From assembly GCA_003133425.1 (NCBI GenBank), contig PKXI01000062.1, positions 1-8,866 of the forward strand: DNA of 8,866 nt, given 5' to 3'. Origin of the DNA: Acidobacteriaceae bacterium (lineage in GTDB: Bacteria > Acidobacteriota > Terriglobia > Terriglobales > Acidobacteriaceae). The position numbers and the translations under genes are program-made. The notes beneath the pieces were generated by a model. It had not been told where the DNA came from. It saw only the letters and a list, made by a program, of their open reading frames with translations, and did no database searches. Below, one piece after another: positions 1 to 5,742 of this stretch (positions within the stretch are counted from its first letter, which is position 1; every line of letters begins with the position of its first letter).

Positions 1-149
1 CGTAACCTCCCGAGGGACAAACGGCTAGGCACCTCAGTTTCTCATGGGTCGTGTGCGGGTGGTGTGATGGCTTAATCGGTCGGGTTCGGTTGAGCGTCTA
101 GGCATACACTGAATATGCCATGAATCAACATCAAGACTTGTGAGGAGTC

Positions 150-177
150 CGAGTATGAAAAGGCGAGTATGAAAAGG
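150..177. repeat. Perfect 14-bp tandem duplication
   Basis: The 14-mer CGAGTATGAAAAGG occurs at 150-163 and again, directly abutting, at 164-177. Each copy contains an ATG (155 and 169). Because 14 is not a multiple of three, the first ATG now opens a five-codon frame that stops at TGA 170-172, overlapping the second ATG as ATGA. A GAGGAG Shine-Dalgarno-like sequence at 143-148 is ideally spaced for the first ATG only. Confidence 0.85.
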
Positions 178-357
178 ATACGGCGGAGAGACCCCAACCG
201 ATTCTCTCGAATCCTGCAATCGCAAATCGCTGACAAGCAGCGCATCACTATCGAAGTCGTTCCGCTTGCAGCAATCCCCAAGCCAGTCCTAAAGAACGCA
301 ATGCTGTCTCGACCACGGAGAGCCAAGGGAGTCCCTAAAGCGCGACGAGCCTATTAG
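169..357 (+). CDS. Doubtful 62-residue basic ORF
   Basis: I do not recognise this ORF. It would encode a 62-residue, strongly basic peptide (many Arg and Lys, N-terminus MKRIRRRD). It contains a short hydrophobic stretch around residues 27-40 and no known motif. In its favour: the sequence before the 14-bp duplication would have given an ATG seven bases after GAGGAG. In the present sequence translation might reach it by coupling through the five-codon leader (ATGA overlap at 169-172). Against it: it has no good ribosome site of its own, no visible homology and low-complexity basic composition. It could equally be chance or a decayed gene end. Confidence 0.22.
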   Translation: MKRIRRRDPNRFSRILQSQIADKQRITIEVVPLAAIPKPVLKNAMLSRPRRAKGVPKARRAY

Positions 358-585
358 CGCGTGCGAGAAATCCCGCAGAAAATTCAACCTGACCCACAAC
401 CAACTTGGGGAATTTGTTGAAGACGGCCACCTTTTGGGCTAAGAATTTGATGAACAACGTTTGACACTTCTACTTTGCCCCGAAAGAACCTTGCTTTTTC
501 GTGACGCGAGAACCCGCCAAATTCGCTCACCGTTTAAATCCGAACGGAACCCACGATTCCATCTGTCCGCGCAGACATTAGTTCA

Positions 586-804
586 CTACAGCTTCCGCAC
601 AACCTCGAAGTAGACTCTCTCCCCTTCGCTGTTCTCGAAGAAATTTCCGTCCTGACCCCACTTCAGTTTCTGCTCCTTATGCAAACACTCAGCACAGTAT
701 GGGGTGCCGCTGAAGTACGCGACAGCCTTCGCTGAACATCCGTTGTTGCACTCGATGCTCTGAGCGGGTGGAATCTTTTTCACTTCGACATCGCCAATCT
801 TCAT
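586..804 (-). CDS. Small four-cysteine (putative zinc-binding) protein
   Basis: This 72-residue protein has cysteines paired as C-x3-C (residues 19 and 23) and C-x2-C (residues 37 and 40). That is the spacing of a small zinc knuckle or treble-clef-like fold, flanked by charged, soluble sequence and without a membrane segment. The ATG at 804 is chosen because AAAGG (minus strand, 812-816) lies seven bases upstream. It is the last gene of a minus-strand run beginning at 2555, 97 bases after the 38-residue gene at 902-1018. A protein with two CxxC pairs also accompanies the homologue of that gene at 5521-5742. Zinc binding is inferred from cysteine spacing only; function is unknown. An overlapping frame up to 874 lacks such a pattern. 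Confidence 0.6.
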   Translation of the reverse strand: MKIGDVEVKKIPPAQSIECNNGCSAKAVAYFSGTPYCAECLHKEQKLKWGQDGNFFENSEGERVYFEVVRKL

Positions 805-901
805 AGCTAAACCTTTCCGGGTCTCTTGAGGTCATTCCTAGCTTCTCTTTGGAAAGTCGCTCTTGGTGGTTCACCCTTCTGCCGTACCGTCCGCAAATGG
901 C

Positions 902-1018
902 TCATCCTCCATTGACCCGTTCGGGGACTTTCCGAAACACCCGATTGAAAATCTCGTAGGCGAGGTCTACCGATTCCTCGATGGCCTTGCCGGTCGGTAC
1001 CACCCGCACGTTTACCAT
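902..1018 (-). CDS. 38-residue homologue of the 5521-5742 gene product, N-terminally short
   Basis: The ATG at 1018 opens one base after the TAG (1022-1020) of the upstream gene (TAGCATG), so translation is probably coupled; AGGAAA upstream may serve as ribosome site. The product starts MVNVRVVPTGKAIEESVDLA and continues through EIFNRVFRKVPER. Over 34 aligned residues 28 are identical to the C-terminal half of the protein encoded at 5521-5742. Weak similarity (RFADKRQ against RLARERQ) continues upstream of the ATG to an in-frame TGA. The gene may therefore be the 3' remainder of a once longer gene cut by its neighbour, or a deliberately short form. The function of this family is not known to me. 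Selection on the sequence is suggested because most codon differences between the two copies are synonymous. Confidence 0.5.
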   Translation of the reverse strand: MVNVRVVPTGKAIEESVDLAYEIFNRVFRKVPERVNGG

Positions 1019-1019
1019 G

Positions 1020-1292
1020 CTAGTGGTTTCCTGTCGTTTGTCTGCGAACCGGAATCAGCCTGATGTCGCTGGGCACTTCCTCCAAATCGCTCCCCCAGAA
1101 CGTAGCATGGGTAACCTCCGAGTACTCTATATTTTTTGAGCTTCCGACGCAGGTGCCGGGGAATAGGCTCCCTCGGTATTGCTTTGTGGGTTCCAGAGGT
1201 CGATATGTATCCCGCTGAACCCCGTCGTCTTCAATAATGGCGGTCGCTTGGAAAAACTCTCCGGTTTTTACGACCTTTGCCGCAATCGTCAT
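1020..1292 (-). CDS. 90-residue protein of unknown function
   Basis: I do not recognise this protein. The frame is open up to 1421, but the ATG at 1292 is chosen because AAGGAG (minus strand, 1301-1306) lies eight bases before it. The upstream part would also overlap the 3' end of the nuclease gene. The product (MTIAAKVVKTGEFFQA...) looks like a small beta-rich soluble domain, with alternating hydrophobic residues, one cysteine near residue 50 and no signal peptide or membrane segment. It lies 67 bases after the Mrr-like gene and one base before the 38-residue gene, so it is very likely co-transcribed with both. A partner or regulator of the nuclease is possible from position alone. Confidence 0.6.
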   Translation of the reverse strand: MTIAAKVVKTGEFFQATAIIEDDGVQRDTYRPLEPTKQYRGSLFPGTCVGSSKNIEYSEVTHATFWGSDLEEVPSDIRLIPVRRQTTGNH

Positions 1293-1359
1293 TGCTATTT
1301 CTCCTTTCCGTCGTCCAAGACTGCACAATCGAATGCATGTGCAGCCCCACCTTTCGCTT

Positions 1360-2118
1360 CTACGTGTCAAGGAAATCCCACTCGTCACCAAGCACCCACC
1401 GTAACGCCGCGAACTTGCCATTCACGTATCCCCATTCCCAGTCGTCCATAACCTTGCCGATGTTCGAGCCGTACTCCTTACGTTTCTTCGCTGCCGCAGC
1501 CTTCGCCATCTTTATGATTTCCGTTGGAGTGTTATCCTGCCCCGACTTGACCTTCTCCATCCAAATCATATGGCGGTAGTACCACACACGGTCCCAGAAC
1601 TCTTTCTCTGCCTTCCCAATCTCGCTTTCGGGTCGAACATACGATTTCAGCACGCCATGCATCTGAAGCAGGTCTCGCTTCCCCCGCGTCATCGTTTCTA
1701 TATTGGTGCGTTCCCATATCTTGATTGTGAACGGCGGATTGTTGTTTCGCTTGTACGCTTCAAGGTAGTCCTTGGCGGGATTGCTGAGAAAATTCGAGAC
1801 AACAAACAGGGCAACGTCTGGGCGTTCCGCTTGTGACCATGTGAGCAGGTTCTCAAGTTCTTTAGCTGGGATGCCTTTCACATAGTGTTTGCAGTCCACG
1901 AACCATCGCTCCGTCCGTCTGGAACGGTCAACATCCGTACGATGAAGATGAGCAACGATGTCCCGTCCGCTGTCAGCGGGGCTGGTCTTCTTGCCTGTTC
2001 CCTTTCGCCAATCGAGGTTGACAAATCCCAACTCTTCCAGCAGGTCGTAGGCGAACTGCTCGAAATCAGTGTCCGACATCTTGTTGAACGACAGCCGATG
2101 CTTTGGTGGTTTCATCAT
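1360..2118 (-). CDS. Mrr-like PD-(D/E)XK endonuclease with extra C-terminal domain
   Basis: The 252-residue product begins with an Mrr_cat-like restriction endonuclease domain (about residues 10-145). An entry helix FEQFAYDLLEELGF is followed by DSGRDIVAH, with the presumed metal-binding Asp at 53, and FVDCKHY, giving D75-x-K77. These match the split PD...(D/E)XK core used by Mrr-type enzymes that cut methylated or foreign DNA. The family more often has Glu or Gln before CK; here it is Asp. After about residue 165 comes a separate basic and aromatic region ending ALRWVLGDEWDFLDT. I recall such an ending from stand-alone hypothetical proteins, so this may be a fusion. GGGAG (2127-2131) lies eight bases before the ATG at 2118; a second ATG follows at 2115. 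It lies 20 bases downstream of the 2139-2555 gene. DNA cleavage is inferred from motifs. Confidence 0.8.
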   Translation of the reverse strand: MMKPPKHRLSFNKMSDTDFEQFAYDLLEELGFVNLDWRKGTGKKTSPADSGRDIVAHLHRTDVDRSRRTERWFVDCKHYVKGIPAKELENLLTWSQAERPDVALFVVSNFLSNPAKDYLEAYKRNNNPPFTIKIWERTNIETMTRGKRDLLQMHGVLKSYVRPESEIGKAEKEFWDRVWYYRHMIWMEKVKSGQDNTPTEIIKMAKAAAAKKRKEYGSNIGKVMDDWEWGYVNGKFAALRWVLGDEWDFLDT

Positions 2119-2138
2119 TGGTTACGCTCCCGTCAGTT

Positions 2139-2555
2139 CTATGGGGCATAGTCTAGGATTTCGAGGCAATCAACTTTATCATCGTAGCCAAACTTGATGT
2201 TGTCCAGAGGTAACGATTTGGTTCTGTCCCATCCGTCACCTTTGACCTTCACGAAAAACTCCGTACTTTCGAGTACCAATACATGGACTCCGTCTAGCAT
2301 CCTAGCACCCATCAACTCCGCTGTGCGGCCAGTGTTCATCGGAACCCACATGACTCGCTTTCCGACCCATTTGCTGAGTTCCTTGCACTTGCGTTGCGAC
2401 TCAGTCTCATTCGGGCGGACGGCTGTTTGACCGATAGAGTTCGAGGCCGTGATTTCTCTCACAGTCTTCCAAGCTTCCAAGAGCCTCGCAGGATAGCGAA
2501 CCTCATCGTTGTCCACGAAGTCGAACTCGCTCTCCAAGAAATCAGCCTTCTGCAT
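2139..2555 (-). CDS. Unknown 138-residue protein, first gene of the nuclease operon
   Basis: I do not recognise a family. The start is either ATG 2555 or GTG 2561; an in-frame TGA lies just upstream, and no strong ribosome site helps to choose. The N-terminal half is acidic, then helical (residues about 20-65). The C-terminal half (GKRVMWVP onward) alternates hydrophobic and polar residues like a small beta barrel. It includes the run SLPLDNIKFGYDD, a style of ending seen in SH3-like or other small beta domains. There is no signal peptide. It leads the minus-strand run: 20 bases separate it from the Mrr-like nuclease gene, and it is divergent from the protease gene at 2651 across about 95 bases that must hold both promoters. 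A DNA- or target-recognition partner of the nuclease is a guess from position. Confidence 0.62.
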   Translation of the reverse strand: MQKADFLESEFDFVDNDEVRYPARLLEAWKTVREITASNSIGQTAVRPNETESQRKCKELSKWVGKRVMWVPMNTGRTAELMGARMLDGVHVLVLESTEFFVKVKGDGWDRTKSLPLDNIKFGYDDKVDCLEILDYAP

Positions 2556-2650
2556 CCGCACCGCACCGCTAGGTCAGGCAGCGTTGCAGAGTTCAATGCC
2601 CTAGTGCCCAAGTGCAAGCATCCAAATGAGCGTGCTAACATTGGTGCCCG

Positions 2651-3598
2651 ATGAAGAAAGCCTGTTACATCGCGGTCGTATTGATTTGTGGCTTGGGAAT
2701 TGGATTAGCCCAAGCACCTCCGTCCACCCCACCTAAGCCCGTACAACCGGAGACTGGTCCGGATGTCGATTTGCTCCATCACTTAAGACGTTCAACTGTT
2801 TCACTTGGGATTCGGGTTTCTGACGGGCACGGTCAAACACGATTTGCGACAGTTGGTTCGGGAGTATTTGTTGCGTGGGATGAGCATCACGGATGCCTTC
2901 TCACCGCTAAGCATGTCTTCTACAACCCGGAAAAGAGCTTCTTTCCAACCGTTCTTTACCTTCGCCTTCCGCAGACAGAGCCACGAGCGGCAGACGACCT
3001 TGGGGTAGAACTGAGACTGGTCGTAAATGGCCAAAATCTTTGGCGCGGTGCGGATGACGCAGACCTTGCGGTGATTGGTCTTCCCGATATGTCGGCCTAC
3101 AAAGATTTGCACGCGATTTTCCTGACCGATTTTGGAGGCGAGGACGATTTGTATCAAGGAGCATCTGTAGTCGTGCTCGGCTACCCAGAATTATTGGGAC
3201 CTGATTATCAAACGACTCCAATTGCACGAAATGGAATAGTCGCTTGGACAAATCCAGAGGGTCGCCTAGACCATACCTTTCTCGTAGATGCGAACGTGTT
3301 CAGCGGGAATAGTGGTGGACCCGTCTTCCACCTGCCCACGGGTGTCTCCCGAAATGGTGGCTTCAGTGTAGGCGGAGCGGCGAAACTAATCGGAATCGTA
3401 TCCAAAGACGCTTATGAAGAAGCTCCAATTCACGTCGGAGAGACCCCAGTCAATGTAATAAACCAACAGACCGGAGTGACCGTTCCGATGACGGCGCAAG
3501 TGTTAAATATTGGCGGAATCGGCGTCGTAGAGCCAGCGGCAAAGGCGAAGAAGCTGATTATTGATACATTCCATGTAAGCCAACCAACGCACCCTTAA
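2651..3598 (+). CDS. Secreted trypsin-like serine protease
   Basis: The 315-residue product starts with a signal peptide (MKK, then a hydrophobic core to about residue 19, AQA with likely cleavage after A22) and a Pro-rich linker. A chymotrypsin/trypsin-fold domain follows. The triad is visible: His88 in LLTAKHVF, Asp138 in DADLAVIGLP and Ser221 in FSGNSGGPVF. There is no PDZ domain after it, so it is not a complete DegP/HtrA protein; it resembles short trypsin_2 (Tryp_2/S1-like) enzymes. It should act in the periplasm or outside the cell. The ATG at 2651 fits the signal peptide, though the ribosome site is weak. It stands alone on the plus strand between two minus-strand gene groups, divergent from the nuclease operon. 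Substrate unknown. Confidence 0.86.
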   Translation: MKKACYIAVVLICGLGIGLAQAPPSTPPKPVQPETGPDVDLLHHLRRSTVSLGIRVSDGHGQTRFATVGSGVFVAWDEHHGCLLTAKHVFYNPEKSFFPTVLYLRLPQTEPRAADDLGVELRLVVNGQNLWRGADDADLAVIGLPDMSAYKDLHAIFLTDFGGEDDLYQGASVVVLGYPELLGPDYQTTPIARNGIVAWTNPEGRLDHTFLVDANVFSGNSGGPVFHLPTGVSRNGGFSVGGAAKLIGIVSKDAYEEAPIHVGETPVNVINQQTGVTVPMTAQVLNIGGIGVVEPAAKAKKLIIDTFHVSQPTHP

Positions 3599-3660
3599 TG
3601 ACGGCACTAGTAGGGCACACGCTGGGAATGCTGTTCGTCATGGTCTGGTGCATCGGAGAT

Positions 3661-3694
3661 GCCTGAATTCGTAAGCTCAGGCAGCGTACGAATT
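3661..3694. repeat. Two interleaved inverted repeats
   Basis: GCCTGA (3661-3666) can pair with TCAGGC (3677-3682). AATTCGTA (3666-3673) can pair with TACGAATT (3687-3694). The two stems interleave, so they are either alternative hairpins or a compact H-type pseudoknot. They lie about 60 bases after the protease stop. No proper T-tract follows on the plus strand (ATTCTTTA only), so a terminator is possible but weak. Confidence 0.35.
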
Positions 3695-3833
3695 ATTCTT
3701 TAGGCACCGGCGAAGCCTGAGAGCCGGGTTGAAGTAGCCGCCAAGTAAGCCGCGCTGGTCGGCGCGTTGCAACCATGCCGCCACTGCATAGGCCGCAGTA
3801 CCGTTGTCGGTAAGAACAGCAGGAAGTTCTAGC

Positions 3834-4013
3834 TCAAGCCTTTTGGGACTCAAGCCACTCTCCATATTTCTTCCGAAGCGCGGGCTTCATGTTGGGCAGG
3901 TCTTCCGGCTTCAAGCCGCTGTAGTTGTACTGCTCAAACATCTCTTCCACAACCTCTGGGTCATTCTCATCCAAAGGCTCCGGGTCAAGCTACATGTCCT
4001 CAATCTTTGGCAT
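3834..4013 (-). pseudogene. Small acidic gene with in-frame amber codon at position 8
   Basis: The ATG at 4013 has a strong AGGGAGG ribosome site (minus strand, 4020-4026) six bases upstream and overlaps the end of the 4000-4401 gene by 14 bases, a normal coupled arrangement. The frame reads MPKIEDM, then TAG (3992-3990), then stays open for 51 more codons (LDPEPLDENDPEVV onward, ending EWLESQKA) to TGA at 3836-3834. The part after the TAG looks like genuine protein: acidic helix, YNYSGLKPEDLPNMKPALRKKYG. No good internal start exists downstream of the TAG. So this is either a gene just killed by a point mutation (CAG, AAG, GAG or TGG to TAG), a recoded amber codon, or a sequence error. Function unknown; total 59 codons plus stop. 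Confidence 0.6.
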
Positions 4014-4401
4014 CCTCAGCCTCCCTTGTTTCCTGCACCTGCAAGCGGTGCATCACATCCCAAACACGGTGCAGCGCATCGACGTAAGCGTACGCCGCCT
4101 TCTTGGCACGAGAGAACCTGCTCGTCTCGTTCTTGAAGTTTGACCAAGTCTGCTCTGTCGCCAACTCTGCCAACGTTGCTACCCATGCGACCTTTGGCAG
4201 GATGATGCGATACCTATAGTCCCGTCCGTCCCAGTTAAGAATCTCGGCTTTCCCTAATTCAGAGTCCGGAAAGCGGTCCTTCAGACTGACCAAGTGCTCA
4301 TGCAGTCTTGCCCTTACCATCACAGTGTCGGGATTGATTGTGCCATCTGGTTTGTTGGCACAAGCGATTGAGAAGAAACCGTATCTGGTGAAAATCCACA
4401 T
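4000..4401 (-). CDS. Conserved hypothetical protein (MWIFTRYGFFS type)
   Basis: The ATG at 4401 is preferred over an upstream in-frame ATG at 4461 because AAAGGA (minus strand, 4409-4414) sits seven bases before it. It also gives the N-terminus MWIFTRYGFFS, which I recall as the usual beginning of a hypothetical family scattered in accessory regions. The 133-residue product has an N-terminal beta-rich half (VMVRARLHEHLVSLKDRFP, then DYRYRIILPK). A helical second half contains NFKNETSRF and a tyrosine/alanine-rich helix ending in DALHRVWDVMHRLQ. There is no signal peptide, membrane segment or catalytic motif. Its 3' end overlaps the start of the amber-interrupted gene by 14 bases, so the two form one transcription unit. 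Biochemical role unknown. Confidence 0.75.
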   Translation of the reverse strand: MWIFTRYGFFSIACANKPDGTINPDTVMVRARLHEHLVSLKDRFPDSELGKAEILNWDGRDYRYRIILPKVAWVATLAELATEQTWSNFKNETSRFSRAKKAAYAYVDALHRVWDVMHRLQVQETREAEDAKD

Positions 4402-4561
4402 ATGCCATTCCTTTCGGGCGAGTAAAGTTCTGTGCTTGCAGCTTGATTGATTTGTTGTCACTTCGAGTACTTGACGCTATTTGCTGCAATTGTGACATAC
4501 TTGTGGCAACCTTCACACGTCGCTAGAGACACGGTATGAAAGCCCGGTAAGCTTGACTGTC

Positions 4562-4571
4562 GATAGCTATC
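4562..4571. promoter_or_regulatory. 10-bp palindrome GATAGCTATC
   Basis: A perfect self-complementary decamer in the roughly 240-bp divergent region between the genes starting at 4401 (minus) and 4642 (plus). It is followed 41 bases later by a second, longer palindrome. It could be part of an operator; a 10-bp palindrome alone can occur by chance. Confidence 0.25.
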
Positions 4572-4612
4572 TGCGGCCTCAACTTAGTCTGGCACTGGAC
4601 TGAAGTTGTGCG

Positions 4613-4626
4613 ATTCGAATTCGAAT
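4613..4626. promoter_or_regulatory. Perfect 14-bp palindrome before the HTH-nuclease gene
   Basis: ATTCGAATTCGAAT is fully self-complementary and contains two overlapping TTCGAA units. It ends five bases before the AGGAGG ribosome site (4632-4637) of the gene starting at 4642. That position suits an operator or an RNA hairpin near the start. The gene it precedes has an HTH-like N-terminal region, so autoregulation is a reasonable but untested idea. Confidence 0.4.
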
Positions 4627-4641
4627 GTGGCAGGAGGAAGA

Positions 4642-5526
4642 ATGGGAAAAGGATTTGGAACTGGGTTGAAGATTTCCCAGCAGCGTGCAAAACAGGCGTT
4701 GCCGATTCTCGTGGCGTATGCCAAGGCTGGGCGGGACTTAACATACAAGCAGCTTGCTTGTCAGATGGGAGTTCATCACCACACGCTGGCATACCCTTTG
4801 GGCGCAATAGGGCACGAACTCGGAAATCTCGGCAAGAAATGGGGTGAATCAATTCCACCCATTAACTGCCTCGTTGTGAACAAGTCCAAGCACACTCACG
4901 GCAAAGGCATCGGCTTCGTGATGTCCTACACGCGATTCCATAAACTGACGCCGTTCGCAAAGAAAGAAGTGATGAAGGGTTTGTATGCGGACATTTGGGG
5001 ATATCCGAAATGGAACAAGGTTCTGAGACACTTCAGCATCGAACCGTTTGTTCCGGCCAACTCGCTTGAGCCAATTGCGACCAAAGCGAAGTATCGCAAT
5101 TATGGCGGCGGGGAATCCGACCAACACAAGCTGCTGAAGGAATATCTCTCTTCACATCCCCAAGTGCTTGGAATTGGTAAGAACTCACCGGCTGACAAAG
5201 AATATCCTTTCATCTCGGCTGACAGGATTGACCTGCTATTCAGGTCTGGAACAACTCAGATTGGTGTGGAAGTCAAAGCTGCGAACGTCGATGAGGCCGA
5301 ATTGATGAGGGGCTTATTTCAAGCGGTGAAGTACCTAGCACTCATTGAGGCGCATCAGCGTTACGAACAGAAGACAATTGATGCTCGTGTGCTTCTGGCA
5401 ATCGGCGGGTGCCTTTCTCCTGAACTCGCTTCGTTGGCCGACCTGCTTGATGTTTCAGTTGCTCAAAACCTCTCCGTACCAATTGCTTTTGTCAAAAAAT
5501 GGAAAGGCGTGTCGCGTCCATCATGA
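4642..5526 (+). CDS. HTH-like / PD-(D/E)XK nuclease-like protein
   Basis: The start is taken at ATG 4642, four bases after AGGAGG (4632-4637); the frame is open to a GTG at 4606 but that has no ribosome site. In the 294-residue product, residues about 10-90 (RAKQALPILVAYAKAGRDL, TYKQLACQMGVHHHTLAYPLG) look like a winged-helix module. I have seen such modules fused to nucleases in restriction-type contexts. Residues about 155-255 carry a nuclease-like core: ESDQHKLLKEYL, DRIDLLF (Asp194, Asp197), GVEVKAA (Glu210-x-Lys212) and GLFQAVKYLALIEA, with Gln228 where such folds often have a conserved Gln. This is the D...ExK pattern of PD-(D/E)XK enzymes. No methylase or helicase partner is present. 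It is convergent with the next gene, overlapping it by six bases. Cleavage activity is inferred. Confidence 0.75.
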   Translation: MGKGFGTGLKISQQRAKQALPILVAYAKAGRDLTYKQLACQMGVHHHTLAYPLGAIGHELGNLGKKWGESIPPINCLVVNKSKHTHGKGIGFVMSYTRFHKLTPFAKKEVMKGLYADIWGYPKWNKVLRHFSIEPFVPANSLEPIATKAKYRNYGGGESDQHKLLKEYLSSHPQVLGIGKNSPADKEYPFISADRIDLLFRSGTTQIGVEVKAANVDEAELMRGLFQAVKYLALIEAHQRYEQKTIDARVLLAIGGCLSPELASLADLLDVSVAQNLSVPIAFVKKWKGVSRPS

Positions 5527-5742
5527 CTGTGGGTTATCGGGCATCCGCTCCGGCACCCGCCGAAACACCCGATTAAATATCTCATGCGCCAAATCGACGG
5601 ACTCGTCAATCGCGGTGCCGGTCGGCACCACTCGGATATTGACCTGCCGCTCCCGTGCCAGCCTCAGCCCTGCAATGATGCAAGCCCCGAGATAAACGAG
5701 GGAGCGGTTCAGCCGAGGTATCGGTGCGTCCGGGTCGAACAT
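5521..5742 (-). CDS. 73-residue small protein, VVPTGTAIDESVDLA family
   Basis: The start is ATG 5742, sharing its A with the TGA of the preceding zinc-ribbon gene (GTGATG at 5745-5740); GTG 5745 would add one residue. The product begins MFDPDAPIPRLNRSLVYLG, has a mildly hydrophobic helix (LGACIIAGLRLA) and then the conserved part VNIRVVPTGTAIDESVDLA and EIFNRVFRRVPER. That part is shared with the gene at 902-1018 (28 of 34 residues identical) and, for its first 11 codons, with the fragment at 5965-5997. I know no function for this family. The tight coupling to a zinc ribbon suggests that the two proteins work together. The 3' end overlaps the opposing nuclease gene by six bases (TCATGA at 5521-5526). 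Confidence 0.65.
   Translation of the reverse strand: MFDPDAPIPRLNRSLVYLGACIIAGLRLARERQVNIRVVPTGTAIDESVDLAHEIFNRVFRRVPERMPDNPQS

Larger units (their letters stand above)
1..585. other. Stretch without a convincing gene
   Basis: Apart from the doubtful 62-residue ORF at 169-357 and the 14-bp tandem duplication in front of it, I see no gene, RNA or mobile element here. A consensus -35 hexamer TTGACA lies at 461-466, but no acceptable -10 follows at 16-18 bp. Positions 377-442 in another frame read like the first helix of an XRE-type HTH (FNLTHNQLGEFV), but this is too short and stops at once. The stretch downstream of the minus-strand gene ending at 586 has no hairpin plus T-tract that I would call a terminator. 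Confidence 0.5.

Noticed and set aside
72..326. 84-residue minus-strand ORF opposite the 62-residue basic ORF
   Set aside because: Non-ATG start, cysteine- and arginine-scattered sequence without motif, no ribosome site; looks like a reverse-strand shadow.
377..442. Possible XRE-type HTH remnant on the plus strand (FNLTHNQLGEFV)
   Set aside because: Only about 20 residues, no start codon in the frame and an immediate stop; such short resemblance is easily fortuitous.
689..874. 61-residue minus-strand ORF overlapping the four-cysteine gene
   Set aside because: GTG start without ribosome site and charged, unstructured sequence; the other frame has a good ribosome site and paired cysteines.
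1293..1421. Longer N-terminus for the 90-residue gene
   Set aside because: Would overlap the nuclease gene's 3' end and lacks a ribosome site, whereas ATG 1292 has AAGGAG at eight bases.
3677..3865. 62-residue minus-strand ORF starting inside the amber-interrupted gene
   Set aside because: Protein-like composition (DNGTAAYAVAAWLQRADQRG) but no recognisable family, a close and weak ribosome site, and a start that overlaps better-supported coding sequence in another frame. Kept out as likely chance.
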